64,000 nt of DNA from Paracoccus denitrificans (GTDB lineage: Bacteria > Pseudomonadota > Alphaproteobacteria > Rhodobacterales > Rhodobacteraceae), in NCBI GenBank assembly GCA_003240735.1, contig QFNE01000011.1:12684-76683 (forward strand), given 5' to 3'. Below, piece after piece: positions 34,186-43,210 of the stretch (the first letter of the stretch is position 1; each line of letters opens with the position of its first letter). The translations under genes and the position numbers were made by a program. Under the pieces are notes generated by a model, which saw only the letters and a list, made by a program, of their open reading frames with translations, searched no databases and was not told the DNA's origin.

Positions 34186-35040
34186 TTACGCGTCCTTTCT
34201 GTCGATCGCCGTGGCGATCAGGTCGATGAAATCTTCGGGTGAGGTGACGGACGCCACCTCATCCGCGGTCACAGTCACACCGCGCCGGGCCATTGCAGCA
34301 TACCGGGGCTGACGAGCAGCCAGCGCGCGCGCGAATGTCCAGCGGATGAAATCGTCAGGGTTGACGGAGCCAGGAAACGCCGTTGCGTACTCGGCCCACG
34401 CTTGGGTCAGAAATTCGGGGCGGTAGTACATGGGCTTCGGCGCGCGGTCAAAGCGGCGCACCAATTCGGCGGTGTGGGCGTCGGACCCCTTGATCCAGAC
34501 CGGCAGCAGAAGCTTGTCCAGCGCCGACAGAACCGGATCGTTCGGGTCGTCGGGGTCGGAGATTTCGCAGACCGAGCCTGAGCTATCCAAAATGAAATGG
34601 TCGTAATCGTAGATGTTCTTGGCCCGGTCGACGAAATGCGCGCTGTCGAGCATTGCGGCGATTTCGGCCATCCGATGCTGGTCCTGCCGCTTGCGATATT
34701 CGGCAATGTCCAACCCGCCCTGAGCCGGATCGCCGGGCTTGCCAAGGTACGTCGACAGCGGAGAAAGGTTGTCAAAGGTGATGTTGCTTTGGATGCGTAC
34801 AGAATCCGTCATCAGCAGCTCTCGCAGCAGGGGAACCTGCATCGCGTGGCGCTTGAACTCGTCGGCGATCAGCTCTCCCATGTAGCGGGTGCCGATGCGG
34901 TAATCGATGCTGTAGTGAAACCACGTGCCGGTACGGCGCAGCATCGATGCGATATGCGTTTTGCCAAGGCCAGACATGCCGAACAGCATGACACGCTTGG
35001 TCGGTGCCGCGCGCCAATCGTTTCCGGTTTGGTGGATCAT
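34186..35040 (-). CDS. P-loop ATPase of unknown role, upstream of metA
   Basis: 284-residue protein with a Walker A motif FGMSGLGKTHIA (about 20-31) and a compact alpha/beta architecture. DHFILDSSGS (about 145-154) is a Walker-B-like strand with Asp. It resembles small kinase/ATPase proteins seen beside metA in Rhodobacterales. The frame opens at 35439, but this would overlap the FadL-like gene; the ATG at 35040 has GGGGG upstream and is preferred. It ends exactly where metA begins. No substrate can be assigned. The tail (about 225-284) is acidic and helical. Confidence 0.75.
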   Translation of the reverse strand: MIHQTGNDWRAAPTKRVMLFGMSGLGKTHIASMLRRTGTWFHYSIDYRIGTRYMGELIADEFKRHAMQVPLLRELLMTDSVRIQSNITFDNLSPLSTYLGKPGDPAQGGLDIAEYRKRQDQHRMAEIAAMLDSAHFVDRAKNIYDYDHFILDSSGSVCEISDPDDPNDPVLSALDKLLLPVWIKGSDAHTAELVRRFDRAPKPMYYRPEFLTQAWAEYATAFPGSVNPDDFIRWTFARALAARQPRYAAMARRGVTVTADEVASVTSPEDFIDLIATAIDRKDA

Positions 35041-35110
35041 GGTGCCCCCGCTGATGACGTCGGGAACGTAAGCCCCCAGCGCAAAAGAAAAAAGGGGCGC
35101 AGACATGACG

Positions 35111-35133
35111 AACCCCGGCGCGTGGCCGGGGTT
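35111..35133 (-). terminator. Hairpin after the FadL-like gene
   Basis: A 9-bp perfect stem (AACCCCGGC, 35111-35119, with 35125-35133) and a five-base loop, lying 26 bases beyond the stop of the outer-membrane gene. No long T-run follows on the minus strand, so the terminator is of moderate strength at best. Confidence 0.55.
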
Positions 35134-35158
35134 GCGTGGTTTTCCTATCCTCAGCGTA

Positions 35159-36286
35159 TCAGAAGCTGTAGCCGACCTTGACGCCGACACCCAGCAGATC
35201 ACTGTCGCGCATCCGTGCACGGGCAGCATCTGGCGTCCCGGTCTCCGGATCCGCGTCACCCAGCTTGGCATAGGTGATACCTGTCGTGATCTTGAACCTG
35301 TCCTGCGTATAGATCGCAGCCAGGCTGATTCCCTTGCGCCCGTTATACGGTGCCAGCGGCGAGACCAGCTTGTTGTTCTTCGGCTCGTACGTGAAGCTGA
35401 ACACACCCGACCATTGATCGTTGAACTTGCGTCCGACACCGATGGTGTAGGTGGTCGTGTCCTCTAGCGAAACCAACCCTTCGCCCGCGGCCTGCGTGAA
35501 GAAGCGGGGATCGACCTTGAAGCTGGACCAATCGACCCACCGGATGGAGCCGAGGAGCAACGTGTCCTCCGCGATCCCGGTCTGTGCCTCAAGGTTCCAG
35601 GATTTCGGCGTGGACACAGTGGTTGTCGATTTGGGCGCAACCGGGTTGCCGCCGATCGTTTCGCGCGTGTCGAAGTCGTGCTCGATTTCCGAGTTGTAGG
35701 TCAAGGAAACGCGTGCGCCGATCTCGGGCCGCTCATAGCTGACGCCGACCACGTAGCCCCAGCCCCAGGTATCGTCCAACTGGACCCGGTACCCCGACAG
35801 CGGTCCATATGCCGCGCCGGTCAGCCCCACGTCGCCGTCCGCATGGGACCCACGGATACCGCCGTGAATGCTGAAGTTGTTGTCCGCGCGGTAACGCAGG
35901 ATCGCCGTATAGGTGGTCGAATCGACCGTGGCATAGGTGCCGCCCAACATGGCCGACCCGCTGGTCGCGGTCGTGCGCGGGTATACCACGTCACTGCCGT
36001 ATGGCTGTTCGACGATCAGCGCAGCCGACAGATTGTCGTTGAACTGATGTTTGTAACCCAACCCATAGAAGCTGTAGTTGCCGGCGACATCGCCGGTCTT
36101 GCGACCACCGTATTGCAGCAGATCGCGCCCCTCGACGTCGGGGCTGACCCGGCCACCGTTGAATTCGACGTAATTGCCCTGCTCGAACAGGATGCCCAGC
36201 GACTGGGGTGCGCGCTCAATGCCGCCCGCCAGTACCGGAGCCGTCCCAAGCAGCAGTGCCCCCACCCCTGTCAGAAAAATCTTCAT
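35159..36286 (-). CDS. OmpP1/FadL/TodX-type outer-membrane transporter
   Basis: 375-residue protein with a 20-residue signal peptide (LLGTAPVLAGGI) and a beta-barrel pattern ending in F (GVKVGYSF, the C-terminal Phe of outer-membrane proteins). The alternation of aromatic and polar residues and the sequence LGYKHQFNDNLSAAL fit the FadL family, which moves hydrophobic compounds across the outer membrane. It has its own promoter region against guaB (202 bases). Function is family-based; the ligand is unknown. Confidence 0.87.
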   Translation of the reverse strand: MKIFLTGVGALLLGTAPVLAGGIERAPQSLGILFEQGNYVEFNGGRVSPDVEGRDLLQYGGRKTGDVAGNYSFYGLGYKHQFNDNLSAALIVEQPYGSDVVYPRTTATSGSAMLGGTYATVDSTTYTAILRYRADNNFSIHGGIRGSHADGDVGLTGAAYGPLSGYRVQLDDTWGWGYVVGVSYERPEIGARVSLTYNSEIEHDFDTRETIGGNPVAPKSTTTVSTPKSWNLEAQTGIAEDTLLLGSIRWVDWSSFKVDPRFFTQAAGEGLVSLEDTTTYTIGVGRKFNDQWSGVFSFTYEPKNNKLVSPLAPYNGRKGISLAAIYTQDRFKITTGITYAKLGDADPETGTPDAARARMRDSDLLGVGVKVGYSF

Positions 36287-36488
36287 GTCGTCCCTCCCAC
36301 GTCGGACCGCAGTCCGTCACACCAGCGTTACTCCAGTTGAAAAATCGGTCAATCACCCAGTGATATGACGTCGCGTTGAGAAACCGGACCGTGTCGTTCA
36401 GGTGACCATTTTCAGCCCGCCGGGGTGGACAATCCCGGGATGCCGTGAAAGGGGAAACTGCCAAACGACCATCTGACAGGACGATCCC

Positions 36489-37937
36489 ATGCAGATTCGC
36501 GAGGCGCTTACCTTCGACGACGTTCTTCTGGTTCCCGCAGCATCGACGGTCATGCCGTCGACGGCGGATGTGCGCACGCAGGTGACGCGCCGGATCCAGA
36601 TGAACATCCCCCTAATCTCTTCGGCGATGGATACCGTCACCGAAAGCCGAATGGCGATCGCAATGGCGCAGGCCGGGGGCATTGGGGTCATCCACCGCAA
36701 CCTAACCACCGAACAGCAGGCGAATGAGGTTCGGCGCGTCAAACGCTTTGAATCGGGCATCGTCTATAACCCGATCACGCTGCGCGCAGATCAGACTTTG
36801 GCCGACGCAAAGGCCTTGGCCGAGCGTTACAAGGTGACGGGCTTTCCGGTAGTCGACGCCGAAGGTCGCGTCGTGGGTATCGTCACCAACCGCGACATGC
36901 GCTTTGCCAGCGACGATTCGACCCCCGTTCACACGATGATGTCGGCCGACAATCTGGCCCTGCTGCGCGAGCCTGCCGACCGGACCGAGGCGATCAGTCT
37001 GATGAAGGCGCGGCGTATCGAAAAGCTGCTGGTGACCGACGACAAGGGCCACCTGACGGGTCTGCTGACCCTGAAGGACACCGAACAGTCCGTTCTGAAC
37101 CCGCTGGCCTGCAAGGATGATCTGGGGCGTCTGCGCGTCGCGGCGGCCTCGACCGTCGGGGACGAGGGGTTTGAGCGATCATCGGCCCTGATCGACGCGG
37201 GTGTCGATCTGCTGGTCATCGACACGGCACATGGTCATTCCGAAGGCGTCGCCAAGGCGGTGGCGCGGATCAAGGCCGAATTCCCGAATGTCGACATCTG
37301 TGCCGGCAACGTCGCCACCGGGTCCGGCGCCAAGGCGCTGATCGACGCGGGCGCAGATGCGGTGAAGGTGGGCATCGGTCCGGGCTCGATCTGCACCACG
37401 CGCATCGTCGCAGGCGTTGGCGTGCCCCAACTGACGGCCATCATGGATGCGGTGTCCGGCGCGGGTGACGTACCGATCATCGCGGACGGCGGGATCAAAT
37501 TCTCGGGCGATTTCGCCAAGGCGATCGCTGCGGGCGCAAGCTGCGCCATGGTCGGCAGCGCCATTGCCGGGACCGACGAATCGCCGGGCGAGGTCATCCT
37601 GTATCAGGGCCGGTCATTCAAATCCTATCGCGGCATGGGGTCCTTGGGCGCGATGGCGCGCGGCTCGGCTGACCGGTATTTCCAGAAGGATGCCGCGTCC
37701 GACAAGCTTGTGCCCGAGGGGATCGAGGGGCAGGTGCCCTACAAGGGCGCGGTTTCAGCGGTCGTTCACCAGATGGTCGGCGGCCTGCGCGCGGCAATGG
37801 GGTACACCGGCAACGCAACGGTGGCAGAGATGCGGCGCGGCTGCGAGTTCGTTCGGATCACCGGCTCGGGCTTGGCGGAAAGCCACGTCCATGACGTTCA
37901 GATCACGCGGGAAAGCCCGAACTATCGTCTGGGCTAA
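36489..37937 (+). CDS. guaB: Inosine-5'-monophosphate dehydrogenase
   Basis: 482-residue enzyme that oxidises IMP to XMP in guanine-nucleotide synthesis. The TIM barrel is split by two CBS domains (about 90-205). The catalytic Cys loop GPGSICTTRIVAGVGVPQ (Cys about 302), the DGGIKFSGD motif and the GMGSLGAM flap region (about 383-390) are present. The start ATG at 36489 begins MQIREALTFDDVLLVP, the usual N-terminus. A terminator follows, and prpB is convergent. Confidence 0.98.
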   Translation: MQIREALTFDDVLLVPAASTVMPSTADVRTQVTRRIQMNIPLISSAMDTVTESRMAIAMAQAGGIGVIHRNLTTEQQANEVRRVKRFESGIVYNPITLRADQTLADAKALAERYKVTGFPVVDAEGRVVGIVTNRDMRFASDDSTPVHTMMSADNLALLREPADRTEAISLMKARRIEKLLVTDDKGHLTGLLTLKDTEQSVLNPLACKDDLGRLRVAAASTVGDEGFERSSALIDAGVDLLVIDTAHGHSEGVAKAVARIKAEFPNVDICAGNVATGSGAKALIDAGADAVKVGIGPGSICTTRIVAGVGVPQLTAIMDAVSGAGDVPIIADGGIKFSGDFAKAIAAGASCAMVGSAIAGTDESPGEVILYQGRSFKSYRGMGSLGAMARGSADRYFQKDAASDKLVPEGIEGQVPYKGAVSAVVHQMVGGLRAAMGYTGNATVAEMRRGCEFVRITGSGLAESHVHDVQITRESPNYRLG

Positions 37938-37954
37938 CCGAGAGACGTTTCATG

Positions 37955-37984
37955 GAAAGCCGCCCCTGTCCCGGGGCGGCTTTC
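37955..37984. terminator. Terminator after guaB, probably bidirectional with prpB
   Basis: Stem GAAAGCCGCCCC (37955-37966) with its complement GGGGCGGCTTTC (37973-37984) and a TGTCCC loop, followed by CTGCTTTTT on the plus strand. It is 18 bases after the guaB stop and 8 bases after the prpB stop of the other strand. Confidence 0.85.
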
Positions 37985-37991
37985 TGCTTTT

Positions 37992-38897
37992 TCAGGATGG
38001 CAGAACGCTTTTGGCGATGGTCGCGTCCAGCGCCTCGAAGTCGTTGAGGCCGATCAGGTCGTAAAGCTCGGCCCGCGTCTGCATTTCGGGCAGCATGGCA
38101 GTCGTCGCCCCGTCGCGCGCTATGGTCTGGTACAGCTTTTCCTGCGCCTTGTTGGCGACGCGCAGCGACGACACCGGCCAGATGACCATGTCGTAGCCAA
38201 GCTCCTGGAATTCCTCCGCTGTCAGGGCGGGGGTGCGGCCGAACTCGGTCATGTTGGCCAGCAGCTTGACACCCGGCAGGGCTGCGCGAACCTCCTTGAA
38301 CATCTCGACCGATGTCAGCGCCTCGGGGAAGATCGCGTCAGCCCCGGCTTCGATATACAGTTTCGCACGTGCGACGGCGCCTTCGATGCCCTCGGATGCA
38401 GCGGCATCGGTGCGCGCGATGATCACCAGATCGCGCCGCGCCCGGGCCGCGGCCGCCACCTTGGCCGCCATATCATGCGCGCCAGCCAGTTTCTTGTCGT
38501 TCAGATGCCCGCATTTCTTTGGCAGCAGTTGGTCTTCCAGATGGACCGCGCCGGCGCCCGCGTCCTCAAATGTGCGGACCATGTGCATGACGTTCAGCGC
38601 CTCGCCATAGCCGGTGTCGCCGTCCACCAGAAGCGGCAGTCCCGATGCGCGGGTGATCTGGCGGATGAAGAAGGCGACCTCATCGACGGTGATGATCCCC
38701 AGATCGGGCAGACCCATGCTGGCAGTCATTGCCGCGCCCGAAAGGTAGGCCGCGTCGAACCCGGCGGCCTTGGCCTGCAAAGCCGCCATCCCGTTATGTG
38801 CACCGGGCAGGCGCAGGATGCCAGGTGCATCCAGAAGTTCGCGGAAACGCTGACCCGCGGGGCGGGTCGGCAGGTCCTTGGCGTCAAGATAAGGCAT
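37992..38897 (-). CDS. prpB: 2-methylisocitrate lyase
   Basis: 301-residue isocitrate-lyase-family enzyme that cleaves 2-methylisocitrate to pyruvate and succinate, last step of the methylcitrate cycle. The active-site loop KKCGHLNDKKL (about 129-139, with the catalytic Cys) and the metal-binding stretch LVDGDTGYGEALNV are visible. It overlaps prpC by one base at its start. The order prpD-prpC-prpB, all on the minus strand, together with the divergent ScfR regulator, identifies a propionate utilisation locus. Confidence 0.94.
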   Translation of the reverse strand: MPYLDAKDLPTRPAGQRFRELLDAPGILRLPGAHNGMAALQAKAAGFDAAYLSGAAMTASMGLPDLGIITVDEVAFFIRQITRASGLPLLVDGDTGYGEALNVMHMVRTFEDAGAGAVHLEDQLLPKKCGHLNDKKLAGAHDMAAKVAAAARARRDLVIIARTDAAASEGIEGAVARAKLYIEAGADAIFPEALTSVEMFKEVRAALPGVKLLANMTEFGRTPALTAEEFQELGYDMVIWPVSSLRVANKAQEKLYQTIARDGATTAMLPEMQTRAELYDLIGLNDFEALDATIAKSVLPS

Positions 38898-40063
38898 CAG
38901 GCGGCTCCTGCGTCCTGGGTGGTGCGCTGGTCCAGCGGCACGAAATCGCGGTTGTCCGGCCCGACATAATTGGCCGACGGGCGGATGATCTTGTTATCGA
39001 TACGCTGTTCGATGACATGCGCGGCCCAGCCTGCGGTCCGCGCGATGACGAAGATCGGCGTGAACATCGCCGTCGGAACCCGCAGCATGTTGTAGGACAC
39101 CGCCGAGAACCAGTCGAGGTTCGGGAACATTCCCTTGGCGTCGGCCATCACATCTTCGATCCGCGCGGCGATATCGAACAACTTGGTTGTGCCGGCGTCG
39201 TCCGAGAGTTGCTTGGCCACCTTGCGGATGACGGCATTGCGAGGGTCGGCGATGGTATAGACCGGATGGCCAAAGCCGATCACGACTTCTTTGCGCCCGA
39301 CCCGGTCGCGGATGTCCGCCTCGGCCTCGTCGGGGGTGGCGTAACGTTGCTGGATATCCAGCGCGACTTCGTTGGCGCCGCCGTGTTTGGGGCCGCGCAG
39401 TGCCCCAATCGCGCCGGTGATGCAGGAATACATGTCCGACCCGGTGCCCGCGATGATCCGTGCGGTAAAGGTCGAGGCGTTGAACTCATGCTCGGCATAC
39501 AGGTTCAGCGTGATCTGCATCGCCTTTGTTTCGGCCTCGGATGGCGGCTTGCCATGCAGCAGATGCAGGAAATGAGCCGCGATGCTGTCGTCGTCGGTTT
39601 CAACCTCGATCCGGCGGCCATTGTGGCTGAAGTGATACCAGTAGAGCAGCATGGACCCTTCGGTCGCGATCAGCCGGTCGGCGATGTCGCGCGCGCCGGC
39701 CAGATTGTGATCATGCGCTTCGGGCAGGGCGCAGCCCAACGCGCTGACCCCGGTGCGCAGGACGTCCATCGGGTGCGTCGCAGGGGGCAGCGCCTCCAGC
39801 GTCTGGCGCACGGTGGTCGGCAGACCGCGCAGAGATTTGAGCTTGGCCTTGTAGGCCGCAAGCTCTGGCACGGTGGGCAGGGTGCCGTGGATCAGCAGAT
39901 ACGCGACTTCCTCGTACTGTGCCTGATCGGCGATATCGAGGATGTCATAGCCGCGGTAATGCAGGTCGTTGCCAGTCTGACCCACACTGCTGAGGGCGGT
40001 GTTGCCGGCGACCACGCCGGACAACGCCACGGATTTCTTCGGTGTCTTGACGGAACCGCTCAT
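38897..40063 (-). CDS. prpC: 2-methylcitrate synthase
   Basis: 388-residue citrate-synthase-family enzyme that condenses propionyl-CoA and oxaloacetate. Signatures: a GNTALSSVGQTGNDLHYRGYDI start, HEFNASTFTARIIAGTGSDMY (about 203-223), GALRGPKHGGANE and GFGHPVYTIADPRN. The HEFNAS version of the citrate-synthase His motif is typical of methylcitrate synthases. The first ATG of the frame (40138) would add an unrelated stretch; ATG 40063 fits homologues. Co-transcribed with prpB and prpD. Confidence 0.94.
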   Translation of the reverse strand: MSGSVKTPKKSVALSGVVAGNTALSSVGQTGNDLHYRGYDILDIADQAQYEEVAYLLIHGTLPTVPELAAYKAKLKSLRGLPTTVRQTLEALPPATHPMDVLRTGVSALGCALPEAHDHNLAGARDIADRLIATEGSMLLYWYHFSHNGRRIEVETDDDSIAAHFLHLLHGKPPSEAETKAMQITLNLYAEHEFNASTFTARIIAGTGSDMYSCITGAIGALRGPKHGGANEVALDIQQRYATPDEAEADIRDRVGRKEVVIGFGHPVYTIADPRNAVIRKVAKQLSDDAGTTKLFDIAARIEDVMADAKGMFPNLDWFSAVSYNMLRVPTAMFTPIFVIARTAGWAAHVIEQRIDNKIIRPSANYVGPDNRDFVPLDQRTTQDAGAA

Positions 40064-40076
40064 GAATGGGGTCTCC

Positions 40077-41585
40077 TCATTTGAAATCGAAGATGCCGGT
40101 CGGACGCGGCGCGCCCAGACGGTCGGCTGGAACGGCAAAGTTCAGCTGCCACAACTCGCCCGGCTTCAGGTCGGGAAGGGCTTCGGCGGCGGCAAGGAAG
40201 CGTGCCTGTTCGTCGGGCGCGATGATGCCGTCAGACAGTTCGCGGAATTTCTGGACATAGTTTGCGCGCTGGAACGGACGGGCGCCATCCGGGTGCGCGT
40301 CGGCCAGTGCCAGCTGATCCTCGATCACGCGACCGTCCTGCAAGGTGACGACGACGCGACCGCCGAACGCTTTTTCCTTGGGATCCTTGGCGTGATAGCG
40401 GCGGGTCCATTCCCCGTCTTCCACAGTCGAAATCTTGTGCCACAGCGCGACCGTTTCGGGACGGTTCGCACGCTCGGGCGCGTAGGAGCGTTCGTGGTGC
40501 CATCGGCCGTCTTCCAGCGCGACTGCGAAGATGTACATGATCGAATGGTCCAGCGTCTCGCGGCTGGCCTTCGGGTCCATCTTCTGCGGGTCGTTTGCGC
40601 CGGTGCCGATCACATAGTGGGTGTGGTGGCTGGTGTGGATCACGATGCTTTGGATTTTCGACAGATCGCCGATCTGCGGACCCATCCGGCGCGCAAGGTC
40701 GATCAGGGCCTGCGACTGATATTCGGCCGAGTGTTCCTTGGTGTAGGTGTCAAGAATCGCGCGCTTGGCCTCTCCCGGGGCGGGCAGCGGCACCTGATAG
40801 CGGGCTTCCGGACCCGACAGCAGCCACGCAATGAACCCGTCCTCGCCCTCCCAAGCGGGGCTCGGCGCACCTTCGCCGCGCATCGCACGGTCCACGGCCT
40901 CGATCGCCATCTTGCCGGCAAAAGCGGGGGCGAAGGCTTTCCACGTCGAAATCTCGCCCTTGCGGGACTGGCGCGTGGTGGTGGTGACGTGCAGCGCCTG
41001 CTGGACGGCCTGATAGACGGTCTCGATCGGCAGGTTCAGCGCGGTTCCGATCCCGGCCGCGGCTGACGGCCCCAGATGGGCGATGTGGTCGATCTTGTGT
41101 TCGTGCAGGCAGATCGCGCGAACCAGATCGACCTGAATTTCGTAACCCGTCGCCAGACCGCGCAGCAGGTCGTGGCCCGAAAGGCCGGTATGTTGCGCCA
41201 CGGCCAGGATCGGGGGGATGTTGTCGCCCGGGTGGCTATAGTCGGCGGCAAGGAACGTGTCGTGGAAGTCGAGTTCGCGCACCGCGGTGCCGTTGGCCCA
41301 TGCGGCCCATTCCGGGCTGACCCGCGCATCCGCCAGACCAAAGATGGTCGAGCCGGGCACAAAGGGGTGCGACAGCGCCTGCGCACGCGCCGAAGCCACC
41401 GGGCGCCGTCCGACCGACGCGGCGGCAACGGCTGCGTTATCGATGACGCGGTTGATGATCATTTCGGCCACGTCGTCATCGACGGCAACCGGATCGGTCG
41501 CCACGGCGGCGATCTTCCATGCCAACTGATCCTCTCGCGGCAGGTGTTCGGCCGAGCGGTAGGTTCTGAGTTCATGCGTTTTCAT
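40077..41585 (-). CDS. prpD: 2-methylcitrate dehydratase
   Basis: 502-residue MmgE/PrpD family dehydratase that removes water from 2-methylcitrate. Family stretches: NRVIDNAAVAAASVGR (about 48-63), RELDFHDTFLAADYSHPGDN (about 112-131) and HTSHHTHYVIGTGANDPQK (about 329-347). The start ATG at 41585 sits just after a GGAAAAT/AAGGGA region; the open frame runs back to 41690 into the control region but has no support. First gene of the operon, downstream of the inverted operator-like sites. Confidence 0.95.
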   Translation of the reverse strand: MKTHELRTYRSAEHLPREDQLAWKIAAVATDPVAVDDDVAEMIINRVIDNAAVAAASVGRRPVASARAQALSHPFVPGSTIFGLADARVSPEWAAWANGTAVRELDFHDTFLAADYSHPGDNIPPILAVAQHTGLSGHDLLRGLATGYEIQVDLVRAICLHEHKIDHIAHLGPSAAAGIGTALNLPIETVYQAVQQALHVTTTTRQSRKGEISTWKAFAPAFAGKMAIEAVDRAMRGEGAPSPAWEGEDGFIAWLLSGPEARYQVPLPAPGEAKRAILDTYTKEHSAEYQSQALIDLARRMGPQIGDLSKIQSIVIHTSHHTHYVIGTGANDPQKMDPKASRETLDHSIMYIFAVALEDGRWHHERSYAPERANRPETVALWHKISTVEDGEWTRRYHAKDPKEKAFGGRVVVTLQDGRVIEDQLALADAHPDGARPFQRANYVQKFRELSDGIIAPDEQARFLAAAEALPDLKPGELWQLNFAVPADRLGAPRPTGIFDFK

Positions 41586-41667
41586 CGAAAATCCCTTCTT
41601 CCCATTTTCGAACGCGCAAGGGCGCGCAACACGGTCGCGGGCGGAAACCGACAGGCAGGGGCTGCGG

Positions 41668-41685
41668 CTTCGCAAGCTTTGCAAC
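41668..41685 (-). promoter_or_regulatory. Operator-like TTGCAAA site (prpD side)
   Basis: CTTCGCAAGCTTTGCAAC at 41668-41685 is the reverse complement, at 17 of 18 positions, of the site 41759-41776. It lies 83 bases upstream of the prpD ATG. The TTGCAAA core resembles sites of the RamB/ScfR family. Binding by the adjacent regulator is inferred. Confidence 0.65.
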
Positions 41686-41734
41686 TGCATCTAGCCACAT
41701 CAGGGCGTGGAATATAAGACGGGGCAGGGCGTAG

Positions 41735-41745
41735 GGTTGCAAACC
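41735..41745. promoter_or_regulatory. Palindromic TTGCAAA site in the middle of the prp control region
   Basis: GGTTGCAAACC at 41735-41745 is an almost perfect palindrome around TTGCAA and sits between the two longer operator-like sites. It may be a third regulator-binding site. No experimental support is available in the sequence. Confidence 0.5.
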
Positions 41746-41758
41746 TTGGCCGCGTCAG

Positions 41759-41776
41759 GTTGCAAAGGTTGCGAAG
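41759..41776 (+). promoter_or_regulatory. Operator-like tandem site abutting the regulator start codon
   Basis: GTTGCAAAGGTTGCGAAG at 41759-41776 is two 9-bp copies in tandem (GTTGCAAAG and GTTGCGAAG) and directly touches the ATG at 41777. Its inverted partner is at 41668-41685. A protein bound here would block the regulator gene itself, so autoregulation is likely. A conventional ribosome-binding site cannot be separated from this element. Confidence 0.65.
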
Positions 41777-43147
41777 ATGGCCAAGGCGTTCATGGGGATC
41801 CAACTGCGCCGGCTGCGCGAAGAACGCGGCCTGACGCAGGCAGCCTTGGCGCGCGCGTTGCAGATCAGCGCAAGCTATCTCAACCAGATTGAACGGAACG
41901 CGCGACCGCTGACGGTCCCGCTGATGCTGCGACTGAACGATCTGTTCGGCCTGTCGGTCGAACCCCTGTCCGTGGGGGATGAGGCGCGGCTGATCACCGA
42001 CCTGCGCGCAGCACTGGCGGACCGGGGCCACGATGCGCCCTTGGCCGAACTGCGAGAGCTTGCGACCCACATGCCCGACATCGCCCGCAGCATCGTCGAA
42101 ATGCAGCGCGCCCTGCGCAGCGCTGAAGAGCGTGCTGCCTTGGGTGACGAGGCATTCGGTCAGTCTGACGCGACCGCATTCGAGGCCGTGCGGGACTGGT
42201 TCTATGACCGCCGCAACCACGTCGCCGAACTCGACCACGCGGCCGAACAGATCGGGGCCGCCTTGCCGAAGGGCCGTATGACAGCGGGGCTGATTGACCG
42301 GCTGGCGGGGCGGCACGGTGTCCGCATCGCCCGGGGCGCCGATGACGGACCGTTGCGGCGGTATGACAGCGACGCCGGCATTCTGTATCTTTCCCCCCAT
42401 CTGGGACAGTCCCAGCAGGCATTCCAGATCGCGACGCAGCTGGCATTTCTGGAACAGGGCGCGCTGATCGGTCGGCTGTCGGGCGACCCTGCGATGACGG
42501 CAGGTGCGCAAAGCCTTCTGCGCATTGGGCTCGCCAACTACTTCGCGGGCTCACTGATCCTGCCCTATCAAGACTTTCTGCAGACGGCCGAGGCGATGGA
42601 CTATGATATCGACCTGATCGCCAACCACTTCGGCATCGGGTTTGAGACGACGTGTCATCGCCTGTCGACGCTGCAACGCCCGGGCGCGGAGGGCGTGCCG
42701 TTCTTTTTCATTCGTGTGGATCGGGCTGGCAACATCTCAAAACGTCAGTCGGCGATCGACTTCCACTTCTCGCGCATCGGGGGGTCTTGTCCGTTATGGA
42801 ACGTCTATGAGGCGTTCTCGCGTCCCGGTCAGGTGCTTCGACAGATCGCGCAGATGCCGGACGGGCGCAGTTATCTGCTGATTGCGCGGACCGTCAGCCA
42901 CGGGCAGGGCGGCTTTCGCGCGCCGACCAAGACATTCGCGGTGGCGTTGGGGTGTGACCTGACGCATGCGCCCCGGCTCGTCTATGCCCGGGGACTGGAT
43001 CTGCGCAGTCCCGCGCAGGCTGTACCAATCGGTCCCGGCTGCAAGCTGTGCGAACGCACCAGTTGTCCGCAGCGCGCATTCCCGCGGGTCGGGCGGCCAC
43101 TGGCATCTGATCCCGCAGTCGCGCGCTTTGCCCCATATTCCAGCTGA
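41777..43147 (+). CDS. XRE-type short-chain fatty acyl regulator (ScfR/RamB family)
   Basis: 456-residue regulator. N-terminal helix-turn-helix IQLRRLREERGLTQAALARAL...SYLNQIERN (about 8-40), central ImmA/IrrE-like domain of the DUF955 type without the HExxH metal site visible (about 200-300; the matching stretch reads ATQLAFLEQG), and the C-terminal DUF2083 domain with the cysteine set CKLCERTSCPQRA (about 430-442). This is the architecture of RamB and of the propionyl-CoA-sensing ScfR proteins such as PccR of Rhodobacter. Divergent from prpDCB, with inverted TTGCAAA sites between them. Confidence 0.9.
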   Translation: MAKAFMGIQLRRLREERGLTQAALARALQISASYLNQIERNARPLTVPLMLRLNDLFGLSVEPLSVGDEARLITDLRAALADRGHDAPLAELRELATHMPDIARSIVEMQRALRSAEERAALGDEAFGQSDATAFEAVRDWFYDRRNHVAELDHAAEQIGAALPKGRMTAGLIDRLAGRHGVRIARGADDGPLRRYDSDAGILYLSPHLGQSQQAFQIATQLAFLEQGALIGRLSGDPAMTAGAQSLLRIGLANYFAGSLILPYQDFLQTAEAMDYDIDLIANHFGIGFETTCHRLSTLQRPGAEGVPFFFIRVDRAGNISKRQSAIDFHFSRIGGSCPLWNVYEAFSRPGQVLRQIAQMPDGRSYLLIARTVSHGQGGFRAPTKTFAVALGCDLTHAPRLVYARGLDLRSPAQAVPIGPGCKLCERTSCPQRAFPRVGRPLASDPAVARFAPYSS

Positions 43148-43210
43148 CGCCTTAACCTGATCTTCAGGTCCGACGTGCTAGCCCGACGGAAGGTTGCGGT
43201 GAGGTGACAG

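Noticed and set aside
33259..35040. SAM-II riboswitch in front of metA
   Set aside because: metA begins at the base after the ATPase stop, so it has no leader; no such structure was seen before the ATPase gene either.
35041..35439. Longer start for the P-loop ATPase
   Set aside because: It overlaps the FadL-like gene on the same strand and the extra residues are of low complexity.
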